Shown here: one piece after another, positions 30,335-40,839 of the stretch
Layout: every line of letters begins with the position of its first letter
Numbering within the stretch: position 1 is the stretch's first letter
NCBI RefSeq assembly: GCF_000621165.1
Contig: NZ_JHZA01000011.1
Span: 1-64,000, forward strand
Direction of reading: 5' to 3'
Length of the DNA: 64,000 nt
DNA from: Enterovibrio calviensis DSM 14347
GTDB taxonomy: Bacteria > Pseudomonadota > Gammaproteobacteria > Enterobacterales > Vibrionaceae
Program-made: the position numbers and the translations under genes
The notes under the pieces: generated by a model
The model's database searches: none
What the model was told of the DNA's origin: nothing
Seen by the model: the letters and a program-made list of their open reading frames with translations, nothing else

Positions 30335-30357
30335 AAGTTGTATCTGAAATGAATGTT
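30335..30357 (-). promoter_or_regulatory. NsrR operator 2 upstream of hmp
   Basis: A second 23-base NsrR-like palindrome (AACATTCATTT-C-AGATACAACTT on the minus strand) lies two bases from the first. The centres are 25 bp apart, so two dimers would bind at neighbouring positions. Confidence 0.75.
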
Positions 30358-30487
30358 TAGATCAACAAAAAAGTGTGACCTGCTTTAATCAAGGGGTGGG
30401 GGTGAAAAGTGGCGAGAAAAGAAACTGACCACATACGCGCCTTTTAGATCAGTTCGATGTACAATGCGAGCGAGGAGATTTGAAAAC

Positions 30488-30922
30488 GTGCAATTAACCA
30501 GTTTTACAGATTATGGCCTAAGGGCGCTTATGTATCTGGCTATGCTGCCTCCTGAAGAGCTGACCAGCATTACCGTAGTTACTGAGAAGTATGGGGTGTC
30601 CCGTCATCATATGGTGAAGATTATCCACCGTATGAGTCAGGTTGGCTATGTGGAAGCCGTACGAGGAAAGAACGGTGGGATCCGATTAGGCAGGCCAGCG
30701 AAATCTATTGTGATTGGCGAAGTGATCAGAGCGTTAGAGCCGCTGAGCATTGTTAATTGTGGTGGCGATGCATGCCACATAACCCCTGCCTGTCGCCTGA
30801 AAAGTGCCATTGCAGATGCGTTGGAAGCGTTTCTTGCTGAAATGGACAAACACACACTTCATGACATGGTGTCAGGAAACCACGACCTCCACAGCCTCCT
30901 TATCCCAGTTCGTCCGGCATAA
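30488..30922 (+). CDS. nsrR: Nitric-oxide-sensing repressor NsrR
   Basis: NsrR is an Rrf2-family repressor whose iron-sulfur cluster reacts with NO, releasing it from DNA. The 144-residue protein starts at GTG (30488), giving the canonical [15 protein letters not shown]-terminus. The cluster cysteines are C91, C96 and C102 ([13 protein letters not shown]), as in E. coli. A winged helix occupies about residues 1-70. It is divergent from hmp and precedes rnr and rlmB, the E. coli order. Its own target sites are in the hmp promoter. Confidence 0.97.
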   Translation: MQLTSFTDYGLRALMYLAMLPPEELTSITVVTEKYGVSRHHMVKIIHRMSQVGYVEAVRGKNGGIRLGRPAKSIVIGEVIRALEPLSIVNCGGDACHITPACRLKSAIADALEAFLAEMDKHTLHDMVSGNHDLHSLLIPVRPA

Positions 30923-31035
30923 AATCAGTATTTGAGACGATCTGTCAGTTTTTTCTGGCAATCCTGCCGGGCTACCCATTTTCTTTTATTTTAAGCGATA
31001 TACTTAAAAACAAGTGTCGCTAACGGGAATCCTAT

Positions 31036-33588
31036 ATGTCTCAGGACAAAAATCTACACAGCAACGACCCGCATTTGGGTCGTGAAGCACAAAAATACGA
31101 TAACCCAGTACCAAGCCGCGAACACCTGCTTGAAGTGATCAAAGGTTTCACTACACCCGTTAGCCGAGATCAACTGTTTGAAGTGCTCGGTCTACGTAGT
31201 GACGAAGAATACGAAGGCTTGCGCCGTCGCCTACGTGCGATGGAGCGAGATGGTCAGCTAATTTTCACCCGCCGTCAGTGCTACGCGCTGCCTGAGCGAC
31301 TCGATTTAGTCAAAGGGACCGTGATTGGTCACCGTGACGGCTTTGGTTTCTTGCGCCCTGAAGGCAAAGGCAACCGAGAAGATTGGCTATTGCCGCATCA
31401 CCAAATGAAAAGCGTCATGCATGGCGATTTTATACTTGCGCAACCAGCGGGCACTGATAAGCGTGGCCGTAAAGAAGCGCGTGTTGTACGCGTGCTTGAA
31501 GAGCGTAAAGGACAAATTGTAGGTCGTTTCTTCTTGGAAGATGGCAACGCATATGTTGTCCCAGATGATTCTCGCTTAAGCCAAGACATCATCATCCCTA
31601 AAGAAGATCGCAAAGGCGCTCGCATGGGCAATGTTGTGGTCGTGGATATTTTCCAACGTGCAACACGTCAACACAACGCCATGGGTCGCATCGTTGAAGT
31701 GCTTGGTGAGAACATGGCGCCGGGCATGGAAATTGAGATTGCTCTGCGTACGCATGACATTCCAAATGAATGGCCTCAAGACGTCGAGAAGCAGGTTAAA
31801 GACTTCACCGAAGTCGTACCTGAAGAAGCCAAGCAAGGCCGTGTCGACTTACGCGAATTACCGCTAGTAACCATTGATGGTGAAGATGCGCGAGATTTCG
31901 ATGACGCCGTTTATTGTGAGAAGAAAAAATCAGGCGGATGGCGTCTATGGGTCGCGATTGCCGATGTGAGCTCTTACGTTCGCACGAATTCAGCGCTGGA
32001 CAAAGAAGCCATCAAGCGTGGTAACTCGGTGTACTTCCCATCGCAAGTCATCCCAATGCTGCCAGAAGTGCTATCCAATGGCCTATGTTCACTGAACCCA
32101 CAGGTTGATCGCTTGTGCATGGTGTGTGAAATGACCATCTCTGAAACCGGTAAGCTGTCAGGCTACAAGCACTACGAAGCGGTGATGAACTCACACGCAC
32201 GACTGACGTACACCAAAGTGGCGCAGATGCTGGATGGTGACGAAGAGTTGCGCGAACGCTACGCACCATTGGTTCCGCACCTAGAAGAATTGAACAGCAT
32301 GTTCAAAGTGCTGAAAGGCGCACGTGAACAGCGTGGTGCTATTGAATTTGAAACCATTGAAACCAAGTTCATTTTCAATGCAATGCGCAAGATTGAACGC
32401 ATCGTGCCAGTAGAGCGCAATGATGCACACAAGATCATCGAAGAATGTATGATTTTGGCAAACATCGCGTCAGCGCGTTTTGTTGAGAAACATAAAGAGC
32501 CTGCGTTGTATCGTGTGCACGAAGCGCCAGGCGAAGAGCGTCTAACGGGCTTTAAAGACTTCCTGAGCGAAATGGGCCTGTCGTTGGAAGGTGGACTCGA
32601 GCCATCACCGACTGATTATGCAAGATTGGCACATTTGATTAGCAGTCGTCCGGATAAAGAACTGATCCAAACCATGCTACTGCGCTCCATGAAGCAGGCG
32701 GTTTATCAAGCAGACAATGCGGGTCACTTTGGTTTGGCGCTTAAGCAGTATGCGCACTTTACCTCGCCGATCCGTCGTTACCCAGATTTACTGCTTCACC
32801 GTGCCATTAAGTACCTTATTGCCAAGCAAGAAGGTCGCAATACCGATAGTGGTACATCGACTGGTGGGTATCACTACTCGGTTGATGAAATGGACAACAT
32901 GGGTGAGCAGTGCTCAATGACAGAGCGTCGTGCTGATGATGCTACCCGTGATGTGTCTGATTGGCTGAAATGTGAATACATGCAAGACCATGTTGGCGAC
33001 GTGATGGAAGGTACCATTGCAAACGTCACCGGTTTTGGTTTCTTTGTCCGTTTGAATGACATTCATATTGATGGTTTGGTTCATATTTCAAACCTCGACA
33101 ATGATTACTACAACTATGACATGGTGAGCCAAAAGCTAGTAGGCGAAAGCTCTGGTCGTATATTCCGACTTGGCGATCAGGTCACCGTCAAAGTATTATC
33201 CGTCAACCTTGATGAAAGGATGATCGATTTTGGTCTGGATGGCGTGACGCGTAAACCGCGTGGTGAAGGCAAAACCTCTCGAGACAAAGCGAAGAAAGGT
33301 CGTGCGGATTCGGGTAAAAACCCAGAATCAGCAAAAGAGCGTGGTTCTGTCCGTCAGCAGCTAAAACGTGGCTCTATTCCGAAAGCAGCAGGCGACGATA
33401 AAGGGCCTGAAGGCAAAGGAAAGAGAAAAGGAAAGCCTCATCGCAAGGGCTCTTCTGCCAACAAGGGAAAGGGGCCTTCAGCAGCTAAAACGACTACTGA
33501 CGGCACTCCAGCGAAGAAAAAGAGCAAGACTCAGAAGGTGCGCAAGAAAAAAGCGCAACGAAACAAACCCGAAAAAGCAGGCAATTAA
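31036..33588 (+). CDS. rnr: Ribonuclease R
   Basis: RNase R is a processive 3'-5' exoribonuclease that unwinds structured RNA and acts in trans-translation and rRNA quality control. The 850-residue chain has an N-terminal winged helix (about 25-85), two cold-shock domains, and the RNB catalytic domain, with metal-binding aspartates in [13 protein letters not shown]. An S1 domain (about 655-740) is followed by a Lys-rich low-complexity tail of about 100 residues, longer than in E. coli. rlmB follows 12 bp downstream, so the two are cotranscribed. Confidence 0.98.
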   Translation: MSQDKNLHSNDPHLGREAQKYDNPVPSREHLLEVIKGFTTPVSRDQLFEVLGLRSDEEYEGLRRRLRAMERDGQLIFTRRQCYALPERLDLVKGTVIGHRDGFGFLRPEGKGNREDWLLPHHQMKSVMHGDFILAQPAGTDKRGRKEARVVRVLEERKGQIVGRFFLEDGNAYVVPDDSRLSQDIIIPKEDRKGARMGNVVVVDIFQRATRQHNAMGRIVEVLGENMAPGMEIEIALRTHDIPNEWPQDVEKQVKDFTEVVPEEAKQGRVDLRELPLVTIDGEDARDFDDAVYCEKKKSGGWRLWVAIADVSSYVRTNSALDKEAIKRGNSVYFPSQVIPMLPEVLSNGLCSLNPQVDRLCMVCEMTISETGKLSGYKHYEAVMNSHARLTYTKVAQMLDGDEELRERYAPLVPHLEELNSMFKVLKGAREQRGAIEFETIETKFIFNAMRKIERIVPVERNDAHKIIEECMILANIASARFVEKHKEPALYRVHEAPGEERLTGFKDFLSEMGLSLEGGLEPSPTDYARLAHLISSRPDKELIQTMLLRSMKQAVYQADNAGHFGLALKQYAHFTSPIRRYPDLLLHRAIKYLIAKQEGRNTDSGTSTGGYHYSVDEMDNMGEQCSMTERRADDATRDVSDWLKCEYMQDHVGDVMEGTIANVTGFGFFVRLNDIHIDGLVHISNLDNDYYNYDMVSQKLVGESSGRIFRLGDQVTVKVLSVNLDERMIDFGLDGVTRKPRGEGKTSRDKAKKGRADSGKNPESAKERGSVRQQLKRGSIPKAAGDDKGPEGKGKRKGKPHRKGSSANKGKGPSAAKTTTDGTPAKKKSKTQKVRKKKAQRNKPEKAGN

Positions 33589-33600
33589 AAGAAGTAACCC

Positions 33601-34338
33601 ATGAGCAATGAAATGATTTATGGCATTCATGCCGTCAAAGCCGTGTTGGCATCTGATCCAGCACGCTTTATCGAAGTTTATGTTCTAAAAGGTCGTGAAG
33701 ACGATCGTTTACTGCCCGTGCTGAAGGAATTGGCTGAGCTTGGCATCACCACACAGGAAATGGGACGCAAGGCGCTGGATGATAAAGCTGATGGCGCGTC
33801 GCATCAGGGATTGATTGCACGTGTTAAGCAAGGTCGTCAGTACAACGAAAATGACCTTGATGCGATTCTAGAAGGCAAAGAGAACCCATTACTGTTGGTG
33901 CTTGATGGCGTCACAGACCCGCACAACTTGGGTGCGTGTCTGCGTAATGCGGATGCGGCTGGTGCATGTGCGATCATTGTCCCTAAGGACCGCTCAGCGC
34001 CACTCAGCGCGACGGTACGTAAAGTCGCGGTCGGTGCTGCGGAAATCGTCCCACTTGTCCGTGTGACGAATCTGGCGCGCACTATGCGTGCATTGCAAGA
34101 ACAAGGCGTCTGGTTTGTGGGTACTGCCGGCGAAGCCACGCATGACATTTACCAAAGCAAAATGACAGGTCCATTGGCGATTGTTATGGGCGCAGAAGGT
34201 GACGGTATGCGCCGTCTGACGCGAGAAACCTGTGACGAGCTGATCAGCATCCCAATGTCAGGCAGCGTGTCGAGTTTGAACGTGTCTGTTGCAAGCGGAA
34301 TTTGCTTGTTTGAAGCCGTGCGCCAACGTCGCAGTTAA
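33601..34338 (+). CDS. rlmB: 23S rRNA (guanosine-2251-2'-O)-methyltransferase RlmB
   Basis: RlmB methylates the ribose of G2251 in the peptidyl-transferase P loop. The 245-residue protein has an N-terminal L30e-like substrate-binding domain and a C-terminal SPOUT knot. The knot motifs are [13 protein letters not shown] (motif 1), [14 protein letters not shown] (motif 2) and [15 protein letters not shown] (motif 3). It is the second gene after rnr. Confidence 0.98.
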   Translation: MSNEMIYGIHAVKAVLASDPARFIEVYVLKGREDDRLLPVLKELAELGITTQEMGRKALDDKADGASHQGLIARVKQGRQYNENDLDAILEGKENPLLLVLDGVTDPHNLGACLRNADAAGACAIIVPKDRSAPLSATVRKVAVGAAEIVPLVRVTNLARTMRALQEQGVWFVGTAGEATHDIYQSKMTGPLAIVMGAEGDGMRRLTRETCDELISIPMSGSVSSLNVSVASGICLFEAVRQRRS

Positions 34339-34477
34339 CCCTGCGAAAAGCCACAGCTTTCAATAATCTCTGCGCCCGATAATTTATTTTGTCGGGCGTA
34401 GTGCTTTCTATTGCTATTACCGATGCAATTCTGTACTATCCTGCCTCCAAATTCCCGGTCTTTTACTTTCGTTCCTT

Positions 34478-34511
34478 GCTTCCTTTGGACGACTGGGCCA
34501 ACACTGGAAGC
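34478..34511 (+). promoter_or_regulatory. Probable S6:S18 autoregulatory leader hairpin
   Basis: In the rpsF 5' leader, GCTTCC pairs with GGAAGC, and inside it TTGG pairs with CCAA across ACGACTGGG, leaving CACT unpaired on the 3' side. This has the shape of the conserved S6:S18-binding motif of bacterial rpsF leaders, by which the protein pair represses its own operon. The usual CCG bulge of that motif is not fully matched (CCA here), so confidence is moderate. Confidence 0.6.
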
Positions 34512-34535
34512 TGAATAATCCGTAAGGAGCAACCT

Positions 34536-34943
34536 ATGCGTCATTACGAAATCGTATTCATGGTGCACCCTGATCAAAGCGAGCAAGTTGCTGGCATGAT
34601 CGAGCGTTACACTGGTTCTATCAAAGAGTCAGGTGGTCAGATCCACCGTCTAGAAGACTGGGGTCGTCGTCAACTGGCTTACCCAATCAACAAACTGCAC
34701 AAAGCTCACTACGTTCTTATGAACGTTGAAGCTGACCAAGCAGTAGTTGATGAGCTGGAAACTGCGTTCCGCTTCAACGACGCTGTGATCCGTAACATGG
34801 TCATGCGTACCAAAGGCGCTATCACTGAGCCATCTGTAATGATGAAGGCTAAAGAAGAGCGCGCGCCACGTCGTGAAGATCGTGAAGATCGCGGCGACCG
34901 TGCAGAATTTGCACAGTCTGAAGGCGAAGCAGCAGCTGAGTAA
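34536..34943 (+). CDS. rpsF: 30S ribosomal protein S6
   Basis: S6 pairs with S18 on the platform of the small subunit. The 135-residue protein has the [18 protein letters not shown] start and [16 protein letters not shown] core. An acidic/Arg-rich tail ([14 protein letters not shown]) ends in Glu and Ala; this C-terminal stretch is the kind that RimK extends with glutamate in E. coli. First gene of rpsF-priB-rpsR-rplI, with a strong AAGGAG ribosome binding site. Confidence 0.99.
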   Translation: MRHYEIVFMVHPDQSEQVAGMIERYTGSIKESGGQIHRLEDWGRRQLAYPINKLHKAHYVLMNVEADQAVVDELETAFRFNDAVIRNMVMRTKGAITEPSVMMKAKEERAPRREDREDRGDRAEFAQSEGEAAAE

Positions 34944-34952
34944 TTTGAATTG

Positions 34953-35255
34953 ATGACCAATCGAATTGCGCTGTCTGGTGTTATCACCAATGGCCCGATT
35001 CGAAAGCAGAGTCCAGCCGGCATACCTCATTGTCACTTTGTGATTGAGCATCGCTCGGAACAACTGGAAGCTGCACTGCCAAGGCAGGTGTATTGCCGTT
35101 TACCGGTAGTCATTAGCGGGCAGGGGTCTCAAAGCAAAACACAGCACTTAGCTTTAGGCAGTAACATTAAGGTCAGCGGGTTTCTCGCTTACCAAACCAG
35201 CCGAAATGGCGCGGGTAAATTAGTGTTACATGCCGATGACATTATAGATATTTAG
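34953..35255 (+). CDS. priB: Primosomal replication protein N (PriB)
   Basis: PriB is a small single-strand DNA-binding OB-fold dimer that helps PriA reload DnaB at collapsed forks. The 100-residue protein matches E. coli PriB at MTNRIALSG, SPAGIPHCHFVIEHRS and the C-terminal KLVLHADDI. The ATG at 34953 is preferred over a TTG one codon upstream. It sits between rpsF and rpsR, as in other gammaproteobacteria, and dnaB lies 1.7 kb downstream. Confidence 0.96.
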   Translation: MTNRIALSGVITNGPIRKQSPAGIPHCHFVIEHRSEQLEAALPRQVYCRLPVVISGQGSQSKTQHLALGSNIKVSGFLAYQTSRNGAGKLVLHADDIIDI

Positions 35256-35498
<243 letters not shown>

Positions 35499-35531
35499 TC
35501 GGCACTGTCCAAGTTAATAGAGGAATAGATA

Positions 35532-35981
35532 ATGCAAGTTATTCTGCTTGATAAAATCGCTAACCTGGGTGGCCTAGGTGATCAGGTAACTGTTAAGTCT
35601 GGTTACGCTCGCAACTTCCTTATCCCACAAGGTAAGGCAGTAATGGCAACTAAATCTAACGTTGAGCATTTCGAAGCTCGTCGTGCTGATTTGGAAGCAA
35701 AAGTTGCTGAAGTTCTAGCTGCTGCACAAGCACGCGCTGAACAAGTTGAAGCACTAGAAGCGGTAGTTATCGCATCTAAATCTGGTGACGAAGGTAAACT
35801 ATTCGGTTCTATCGGTACTCGTGACATCGCAGATGCAGTTTCTGCAGCTGGTGTTGCTGTAGCGAAGAGCGAAGTTCGCCTGCCAGAAGGTGCGCTACGT
35901 AACGTTGGTGAGTACGAAATCAGCCTGCAACTGCACTCTGAAGTATTCGCAACTGTTAAAGTTAACGTTGTAGCTGAGTAA
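35532..35981 (+). CDS. rplI: 50S ribosomal protein L9
   Basis: L9 is an elongated two-domain protein on the large subunit near L1. The 149-residue protein has the N-terminal [17 protein letters not shown] and NFLIPQGKA motifs, a long central helix rich in Glu and Ala, and the C-terminal RNA-binding domain. Codon use is strongly biased as in other ribosomal genes. Last gene of the operon. Confidence 0.99.
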   Translation: MQVILLDKIANLGGLGDQVTVKSGYARNFLIPQGKAVMATKSNVEHFEARRADLEAKVAEVLAAAQARAEQVEALEAVVIASKSGDEGKLFGSIGTRDIADAVSAAGVAVAKSEVRLPEGALRNVGEYEISLQLHSEVFATVKVNVVAE

Positions 35982-36003
35982 TTCAGACACCACGTAAGCT
36001 TTG

Positions 36004-36032
36004 AAAAAACCGGCCTTAGGGCCGGTTTTTTT
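36004..36032 (+). terminator. Terminator after rplI
   Basis: AAAAAACCGGCC / GGCCGGTTTTTT with a TTAG loop follows rplI by 22 bp. Confidence 0.95.
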
Positions 36033-36094
36033 ATGCATGAAGAAAAGTGAAGACTCAGAGGTTCGGCGTGAGCGGGTCTTATAACGTGTAGTTT

Positions 36095-36850
36095 TTAGAA
36101 CTTGTACGCTAAGTTCACGGTAAAAATAGAATCACGATTTTTGAGCCCAGGTGGCACCTGATCAATATACTTCTGTGTTGTTGAAAGCTTGATGGCTAAA
36201 TCGTCAATCAGGCTGGTCGAAATGGACGCCCGCGTTTCGATACTCGAATTGCTAGGGCCTGCAATGGCAGTAACCCGCGTTTCAAGCTGTGCGTTTTTAT
36301 TGATTTGCCAAGAGAGTTCGGCCTGAGCCCTGACAATCACCTCTTGGACGTCATACGGCATGATCAGATCATCATCATCGATTTCATCCAGATTAGGGCT
36401 TTGGTAACGATAACCGGGACCAATCTCGAGCAGCAATGATAAATCTTCCTGCCAAATCGCTTGATAACCTAAACCAGTGGCGAGAGTGAGGTCTTGATAA
36501 TATGGACCATATTTGTCGTCAATGAAGCTGATATTGCCCAAGACATATCGCTTGGGGTCAAACTTGTAGTTGGCCTGACTTTCAAGCTCACTTTTGTGTT
36601 TGTCTTCTTCCCCGTCCTTTTCAACCAAAAGAAACTTCGCTTCTGACATATGGCGATAGGGACCATCGGTGAAATTCACACCTAGACGGCTATTCAGCGT
36701 CATGGAATCTGAGTTGCCAGAAAGAGATTGAAAACCGAGTTCTACTTCAGATTGCCAACGTTCAGGGACGCTAGCTAGCGCACAAAGAGGTAGTGCAACT
36801 AAACAAAAAAGAGACGGTTTCAACAGCACTGACGCCATATGGGTTACCAT
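36095..36850 (-). CDS. DUF481 family outer membrane protein (YdiY-like)
   Basis: A 251-residue protein with a signal peptide (LLKPSLFCLVALPLCALA) followed by alternating strands typical of a monomeric outer-membrane beta-barrel. It ends in the aromatic IFTVNLAYKF, the C-terminal Phe recognised by the Bam machinery. DUF481 proteins such as YdiY/YxaL are acid-inducible or salt-induced in some species, but no function is established. An ATG at 36838 could equally be the start. The gene is convergent with rplI and divergent from dnaB. Confidence 0.82.
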   Translation of the reverse strand: MVTHMASVLLKPSLFCLVALPLCALASVPERWQSEVELGFQSLSGNSDSMTLNSRLGVNFTDGPYRHMSEAKFLLVEKDGEEDKHKSELESQANYKFDPKRYVLGNISFIDDKYGPYYQDLTLATGLGYQAIWQEDLSLLLEIGPGYRYQSPNLDEIDDDDLIMPYDVQEVIVRAQAELSWQINKNAQLETRVTAIAGPSNSSIETRASISTSLIDDLAIKLSTTQKYIDQVPPGLKNRDSIFTVNLAYKF

Positions 36851-37003
36851 AACAATACTTGGGAGGACATTTTATATGAATCCTCCTTCATTAGGTCAGC
36901 AAGACGTTAAATTGATAGGAAAATAATTTGTCTTCGCACTGGGTCGTGCGTCCTAAAGGGATTCGGATATAATGGCCTGCGCAATGACAAGGTACTAAGT
37001 GAT

Positions 37004-38413
37004 ATGGCAGAGCAACGCAACAAGCAATTTAACTCAAAGAAACCCCGAGACCGTCAGGTAGATGCCCTGAAGATGCCGCCGCATTCGTTAGAAGCGGAAC
37101 AATCAGTGATTGGTGGTCTGATGCTCGACAACGAGCGTTGGGATAGCGTGGCAGAAAAGGTGGTTGCCGTTGACTTCTACAGCCGTCCTCACCGACTGAT
37201 TTTTGAAAGCACCAAGCAACTACTTGATGCGGGACAGCCCCTCGATCTCATTACCCTTTCAGAGCAACTCGAAAAACATAACCAGCTTGATGATGTGGGT
37301 GGTTTCGCCTACCTCGCTGAGCTTGCGAAGAATACGCCAAGTGCGGCTAACATCGTCGCGTACGCCGACATTGTGCGTGAGCGCGCCATGGTTCGTAACT
37401 TGATCAGTGTCGCTAATGAAATTGCCGATGCGGGTTACGAGCCTGAAGGTCGTTCATCTGAAGACCTGCTCGACATGGCGGAGAGCAAGGTCTTTGCGAT
37501 TGCTGAATCGCGAACCACAGAAAACGAAGGCCCACAGAACATTGACAGCGTACTCTCGAAAACCCTTGAGCGCATTGAAGTGTTGTTCAAATCACCGCAA
37601 GACGGTGTGACGGGTGTATCGACAGGCTTTGCAGACTTGAATAAGAAAACTGCTGGTCTGCAAGGGTCTGACTTGATCATCGTCGCGGCACGTCCGTCGA
37701 TGGGTAAAACCACCTTTGCGATGAACCTGTGTGAAAACGCCGCCATGGATCAGGACAAGCCAGTTCTTATCTTCTCGCTAGAGATGCCCGCGGAACAGTT
37801 GATGATGCGTATGCTTGCATCGCTCTCTCGTGTCGACCAAACCAAAATCCGTACCGGACAATTGGATGACGAAGATTGGGCAAGGATCTCCTCCACCATG
37901 GGGATCTTGATGCAGAAAAAGAACATGTACATTGATGACAGTTCAGGCCTTACACCGACCGATGTGCGCTCTCGTGCTCGTCGCGTTGCACGTGAACACG
38001 GCGGCCTGTCGATGATCATGGTCGACTACCTTCAGTTGATGCGTGTGCCTGGCTTGCAAGATAACCGTACTTTGGAGATTTCTGAAATCAGCCGCTCGTT
38101 AAAAGCGCTGGCAAAAGAATTGAATGTGCCCGTTGTCGCCCTGTCGCAGCTTAACCGCTCGTTGGAGCAACGTGCAGACAAGCGCCCAATTAACTCCGAC
38201 TTGCGTGAATCAGGCGCAATCGAGCAGGATGCCGACCTTATCATGTTCATTTATCGTGATGAGGTTTATAACCCTGAGAGTCCGTTGAAAGGTATTGCTG
38301 AAATCATCCTTGGTAAGCAGCGTAATGGTCCTATCGGTTCCGTTCGTTTGACCTTCCAAGGTCAGTATTCTCGTTTTGATAATTACGCAGGCCCTGCGTT
38401 TGATGAAGAGTAA
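37004..38413 (+). CDS. dnaB: Replicative DNA helicase DnaB
   Basis: DnaB is the hexameric 5'-3' helicase of the replication fork. The 469 residues comprise an N-terminal DnaG-interacting domain (about 25-130), a linker helix (about 160-185), and a RecA-type motor with Walker A ARPSMGKTTFAMN, Walker B MIMVDYLQLM and the H4 motif SDLRESGAIEQDAD. The chain is uninterrupted by an intein. It lies 12 bp before alr, as in E. coli. Confidence 0.98.
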   Translation: MAEQRNKQFNSKKPRDRQVDALKMPPHSLEAEQSVIGGLMLDNERWDSVAEKVVAVDFYSRPHRLIFESTKQLLDAGQPLDLITLSEQLEKHNQLDDVGGFAYLAELAKNTPSAANIVAYADIVRERAMVRNLISVANEIADAGYEPEGRSSEDLLDMAESKVFAIAESRTTENEGPQNIDSVLSKTLERIEVLFKSPQDGVTGVSTGFADLNKKTAGLQGSDLIIVAARPSMGKTTFAMNLCENAAMDQDKPVLIFSLEMPAEQLMMRMLASLSRVDQTKIRTGQLDDEDWARISSTMGILMQKKNMYIDDSSGLTPTDVRSRARRVAREHGGLSMIMVDYLQLMRVPGLQDNRTLEISEISRSLKALAKELNVPVVALSQLNRSLEQRADKRPINSDLRESGAIEQDADLIMFIYRDEVYNPESPLKGIAEIILGKQRNGPIGSVRLTFQGQYSRFDNYAGPAFDEE

Positions 38414-38425
38414 TCGCGAGGCGTT

Positions 38426-39502
38426 ATGAAGGCGGCAACCGCGCTTATCCGTACAGCAGCACTAAACCACAACATTGATGTAATTCGCGCCATGGCACCC
38501 AATAGTCGTACTTGGGCGGCGATTAAAGCGAATGGCTATGGGCATGGGTTATTGCCCGTGGCCAAAGCGTTGTCTTCACAAGTGGACGGCTTTGGTGTTG
38601 CCCGCTTGGACGAAGCACTGCAGCTTCGTGCGGGTGGCGTGGTGAAACCTATCTTGTTGTTAGAAGGTTTTTACTCTGCTGTTGATTTGTCGACCGTGGT
38701 TGCCAACAATTTGCAAACCGTGGTGCACTGCGAAGAGCAGTTGCAGGCTTTTGAGCGCGCAACGTTGGAACACCCCGTCACTGTTTGGCTGAAAATAGAC
38801 ACAGGTATGCATCGCCTCGGGGTTAATCCTGACGATGTCTGTGATTTTATCTCGCGTTTGGAAGCTTGTTCTAGCGTGGCGAAACCTCTGCATTTTATCA
38901 GCCACTTTGGCTGTGCAGATGAGCCAGAAAACCCGCTGACGAAGCAACAGATTGCCCTTTTCAATACGTTGACAGCAGGCCAGCCAGGCTTGAAATCATT
39001 GGCAGCATCATCTGGTACCTTGATGTGGCCAACTAGCCACTTTGATTATGTTCGCCCTGGGATCAGTCTTTACGGGATTTCGCCAGTGTCTGAGCGCACT
39101 GGTGCCGATTTTGGCTTGCAGCCAGCAATGACCATGACCTCTAGCCTTATTGCTGTGCGTCGCGCAAAGCAAGGTGATGCGATTGGATATGGAAGCCGTT
39201 GGGTAACACCGCGTGACACCCTGCTTGGTGTTGTCGCCATCGGCTATGGTGACGGTTATCCTCGTGTTGCCCCCGATGGAACGCCGCTAATGGTGAACGG
39301 CCGCCGTGTCCCTTTGGTTGGGCGTGTTTCCATGGACATGTTAACGGTCGACCTTGGCCCTGACGCCACGGATCGTGTGGGTGATGAAGTCATCCTTTGG
39401 GGAGACGGATTGCCCGTTGAAGAAATCGCCCAGCACGTCGGTACGATTGGCTATGAACTGGTCACAAATATCACGTCACGTGTCGACATTATTTATACCT
39501 AA
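38426..39502 (+). CDS. alr: Alanine racemase
   Basis: Alr makes D-alanine for peptidoglycan. The 358-residue protein binds pyridoxal phosphate through the Lys in WAAIKANGYGHG (near residue 35), and the second catalytic base is the Tyr in GYGSRW (near 255). The RPGISLYGISP and GYGDGYPR motifs are in place. This is the biosynthetic housekeeping form, with no signal peptide. Cotranscribed with dnaB. Confidence 0.97.
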   Translation: MKAATALIRTAALNHNIDVIRAMAPNSRTWAAIKANGYGHGLLPVAKALSSQVDGFGVARLDEALQLRAGGVVKPILLLEGFYSAVDLSTVVANNLQTVVHCEEQLQAFERATLEHPVTVWLKIDTGMHRLGVNPDDVCDFISRLEACSSVAKPLHFISHFGCADEPENPLTKQQIALFNTLTAGQPGLKSLAASSGTLMWPTSHFDYVRPGISLYGISPVSERTGADFGLQPAMTMTSSLIAVRRAKQGDAIGYGSRWVTPRDTLLGVVAIGYGDGYPRVAPDGTPLMVNGRRVPLVGRVSMDMLTVDLGPDATDRVGDEVILWGDGLPVEEIAQHVGTIGYELVTNITSRVDIIYT

Positions 39503-39518
39503 TGATTTGTAGGTCCTC

Positions 39519-40778
39519 TTGAAATTACGAACGTTAAAAGCCGCAACTTGTGTTGCGGCTTTCTTATGCCCACTATCCACCACCGCAATGGCTTCTAATG
39601 CTTCTGAGCAGGAACAAGCCTTAGATATTGAAGTCGTCCCTTTCGCATTTTCCACGGAAGCCATGGGATTTTCCGCGGGTATGGCTGGGCTTTGGAAGCA
39701 TGCTGGTCAGCCACAGGCATCACTATTTGCCGCAGGGTTAGGTTCCAGTAAAGGCTCGTGGATGGGATTTTTTGCCGCCAACAACTACACGCTTTCACCA
39801 GAAAGTCGTTGGTTAATCAGCGGTCAGTTTTACGAAGGCAACTTTAAGCAGTTCGACTACTTTTTGGGGGACGCCGCCTCCAACGCCTCTTCTTTTGACG
39901 ATCGCTTAACCGCAGACAGCCGAGACGCGCAGCATCATGTCGGCTTTCGCTATATCCTTCCTTGGGGAGCGGGCGAGCAACAGCCTATTCGTGCGGCGTT
40001 GATACCGCGTCGAACCGTTGATGGAAATGCGCCTTGGAACAGCGGCGTCTCGTCGATAGAGCTTCGCCCTTTCTACCATGCGCAATCGTTGAAAGGTGAC
40101 GGGGTTGATGCTCCGAGTGAATTTGGCAGTGCAGAAGAAGTTTGGGGCGCTGAAACGCGTTTTCGTTGGGATAACCGCAATAGTTTAAGTAGCCCAACCA
40201 TGGGGAGCCTGAGTGATGTCGTGATCACGCTCGATCCGGGCGCGGATGACCGAGCAAGCTGGTGGCAGTGGGAGGTCAATCAAAGTTGGTATTGGGATCT
40301 TGGTGCGTGGAAAGACTTAGCGAACCAACAGGTTGTGGCATTTAACGTGTATACCAGCGATACCCCAAGTTGGAACCAAACCTCCAACATGGATGGCACG
40401 AGCCAATATCAGCGGCCTCCAGAGTTTGCGGGTGCTCGCCTAGGCGGTCTGTATCGTTTACGCAGTTTTCAAACGGGACGATTCGCAGGGCGATCCGCAT
40501 TAAGCTACAGTGCAGAATATCGCGTCATGCCAGAGTGGCAACCACTTGGTGATTTGCCCGTGTTCAATTGGTACGACGTACCATGGTGGCAATGGGTGCT
40601 GTTCACCGATGTAGGGCGCGTGGCCGATGAATACGATTTGGCGGAACTTCACCGTGATATGAAATGGAGCAGTGGTGTTGCCATGCGCTTTCAGGTTGAA
40701 GGCATCGTTGTACGCTCAGAAATGGCGTTGGGAAGCGAAGAAGGGCTGTTTAGAGTGATGATCAATCAGCCGTTCTAA
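39519..40778 (+). CDS. Omp85-superfamily-like outer membrane barrel protein
   Basis: A 419-residue exported protein. The reading frame opens with a TTG at 39519, giving a signal peptide (LRTLKAATCVAAFLCPLSTTAMA), and no ATG fits as well. The mature part is rich in Trp and Tyr with amphipathic strands and ends RVMINQPF, a Bam-type C-terminal Phe. The FAGARLGGLYRLRSFQTGRFAG segment resembles the RGF-containing sixth strand loop of BamA/TamA-type barrels, with RSF in place of RGF. There are no POTRA domains, so it is a barrel-only member. Function unknown. It lies 17 bp after alr and may be cotranscribed. Confidence 0.75.
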   Translation: MKLRTLKAATCVAAFLCPLSTTAMASNASEQEQALDIEVVPFAFSTEAMGFSAGMAGLWKHAGQPQASLFAAGLGSSKGSWMGFFAANNYTLSPESRWLISGQFYEGNFKQFDYFLGDAASNASSFDDRLTADSRDAQHHVGFRYILPWGAGEQQPIRAALIPRRTVDGNAPWNSGVSSIELRPFYHAQSLKGDGVDAPSEFGSAEEVWGAETRFRWDNRNSLSSPTMGSLSDVVITLDPGADDRASWWQWEVNQSWYWDLGAWKDLANQQVVAFNVYTSDTPSWNQTSNMDGTSQYQRPPEFAGARLGGLYRLRSFQTGRFAGRSALSYSAEYRVMPEWQPLGDLPVFNWYDVPWWQWVLFTDVGRVADEYDLAELHRDMKWSSGVAMRFQVEGIVVRSEMALGSEEGLFRVMINQPF

Positions 40779-40785
40779 AAGTAAA

Positions 40786-40814
40786 AAATAGCCAACGCAT
40801 CGCGTTGGCTATTT
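40786..40814. terminator. Bidirectional terminator
   Basis: A 13-bp perfect stem (AAATAGCCAACGC with its complement) around ATC lies between the barrel gene and the oppositely directed yjbQ. Confidence 0.85.
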
Positions 40815-40839
40815 GTATTCACTTCTTACCCAGAGAAAA

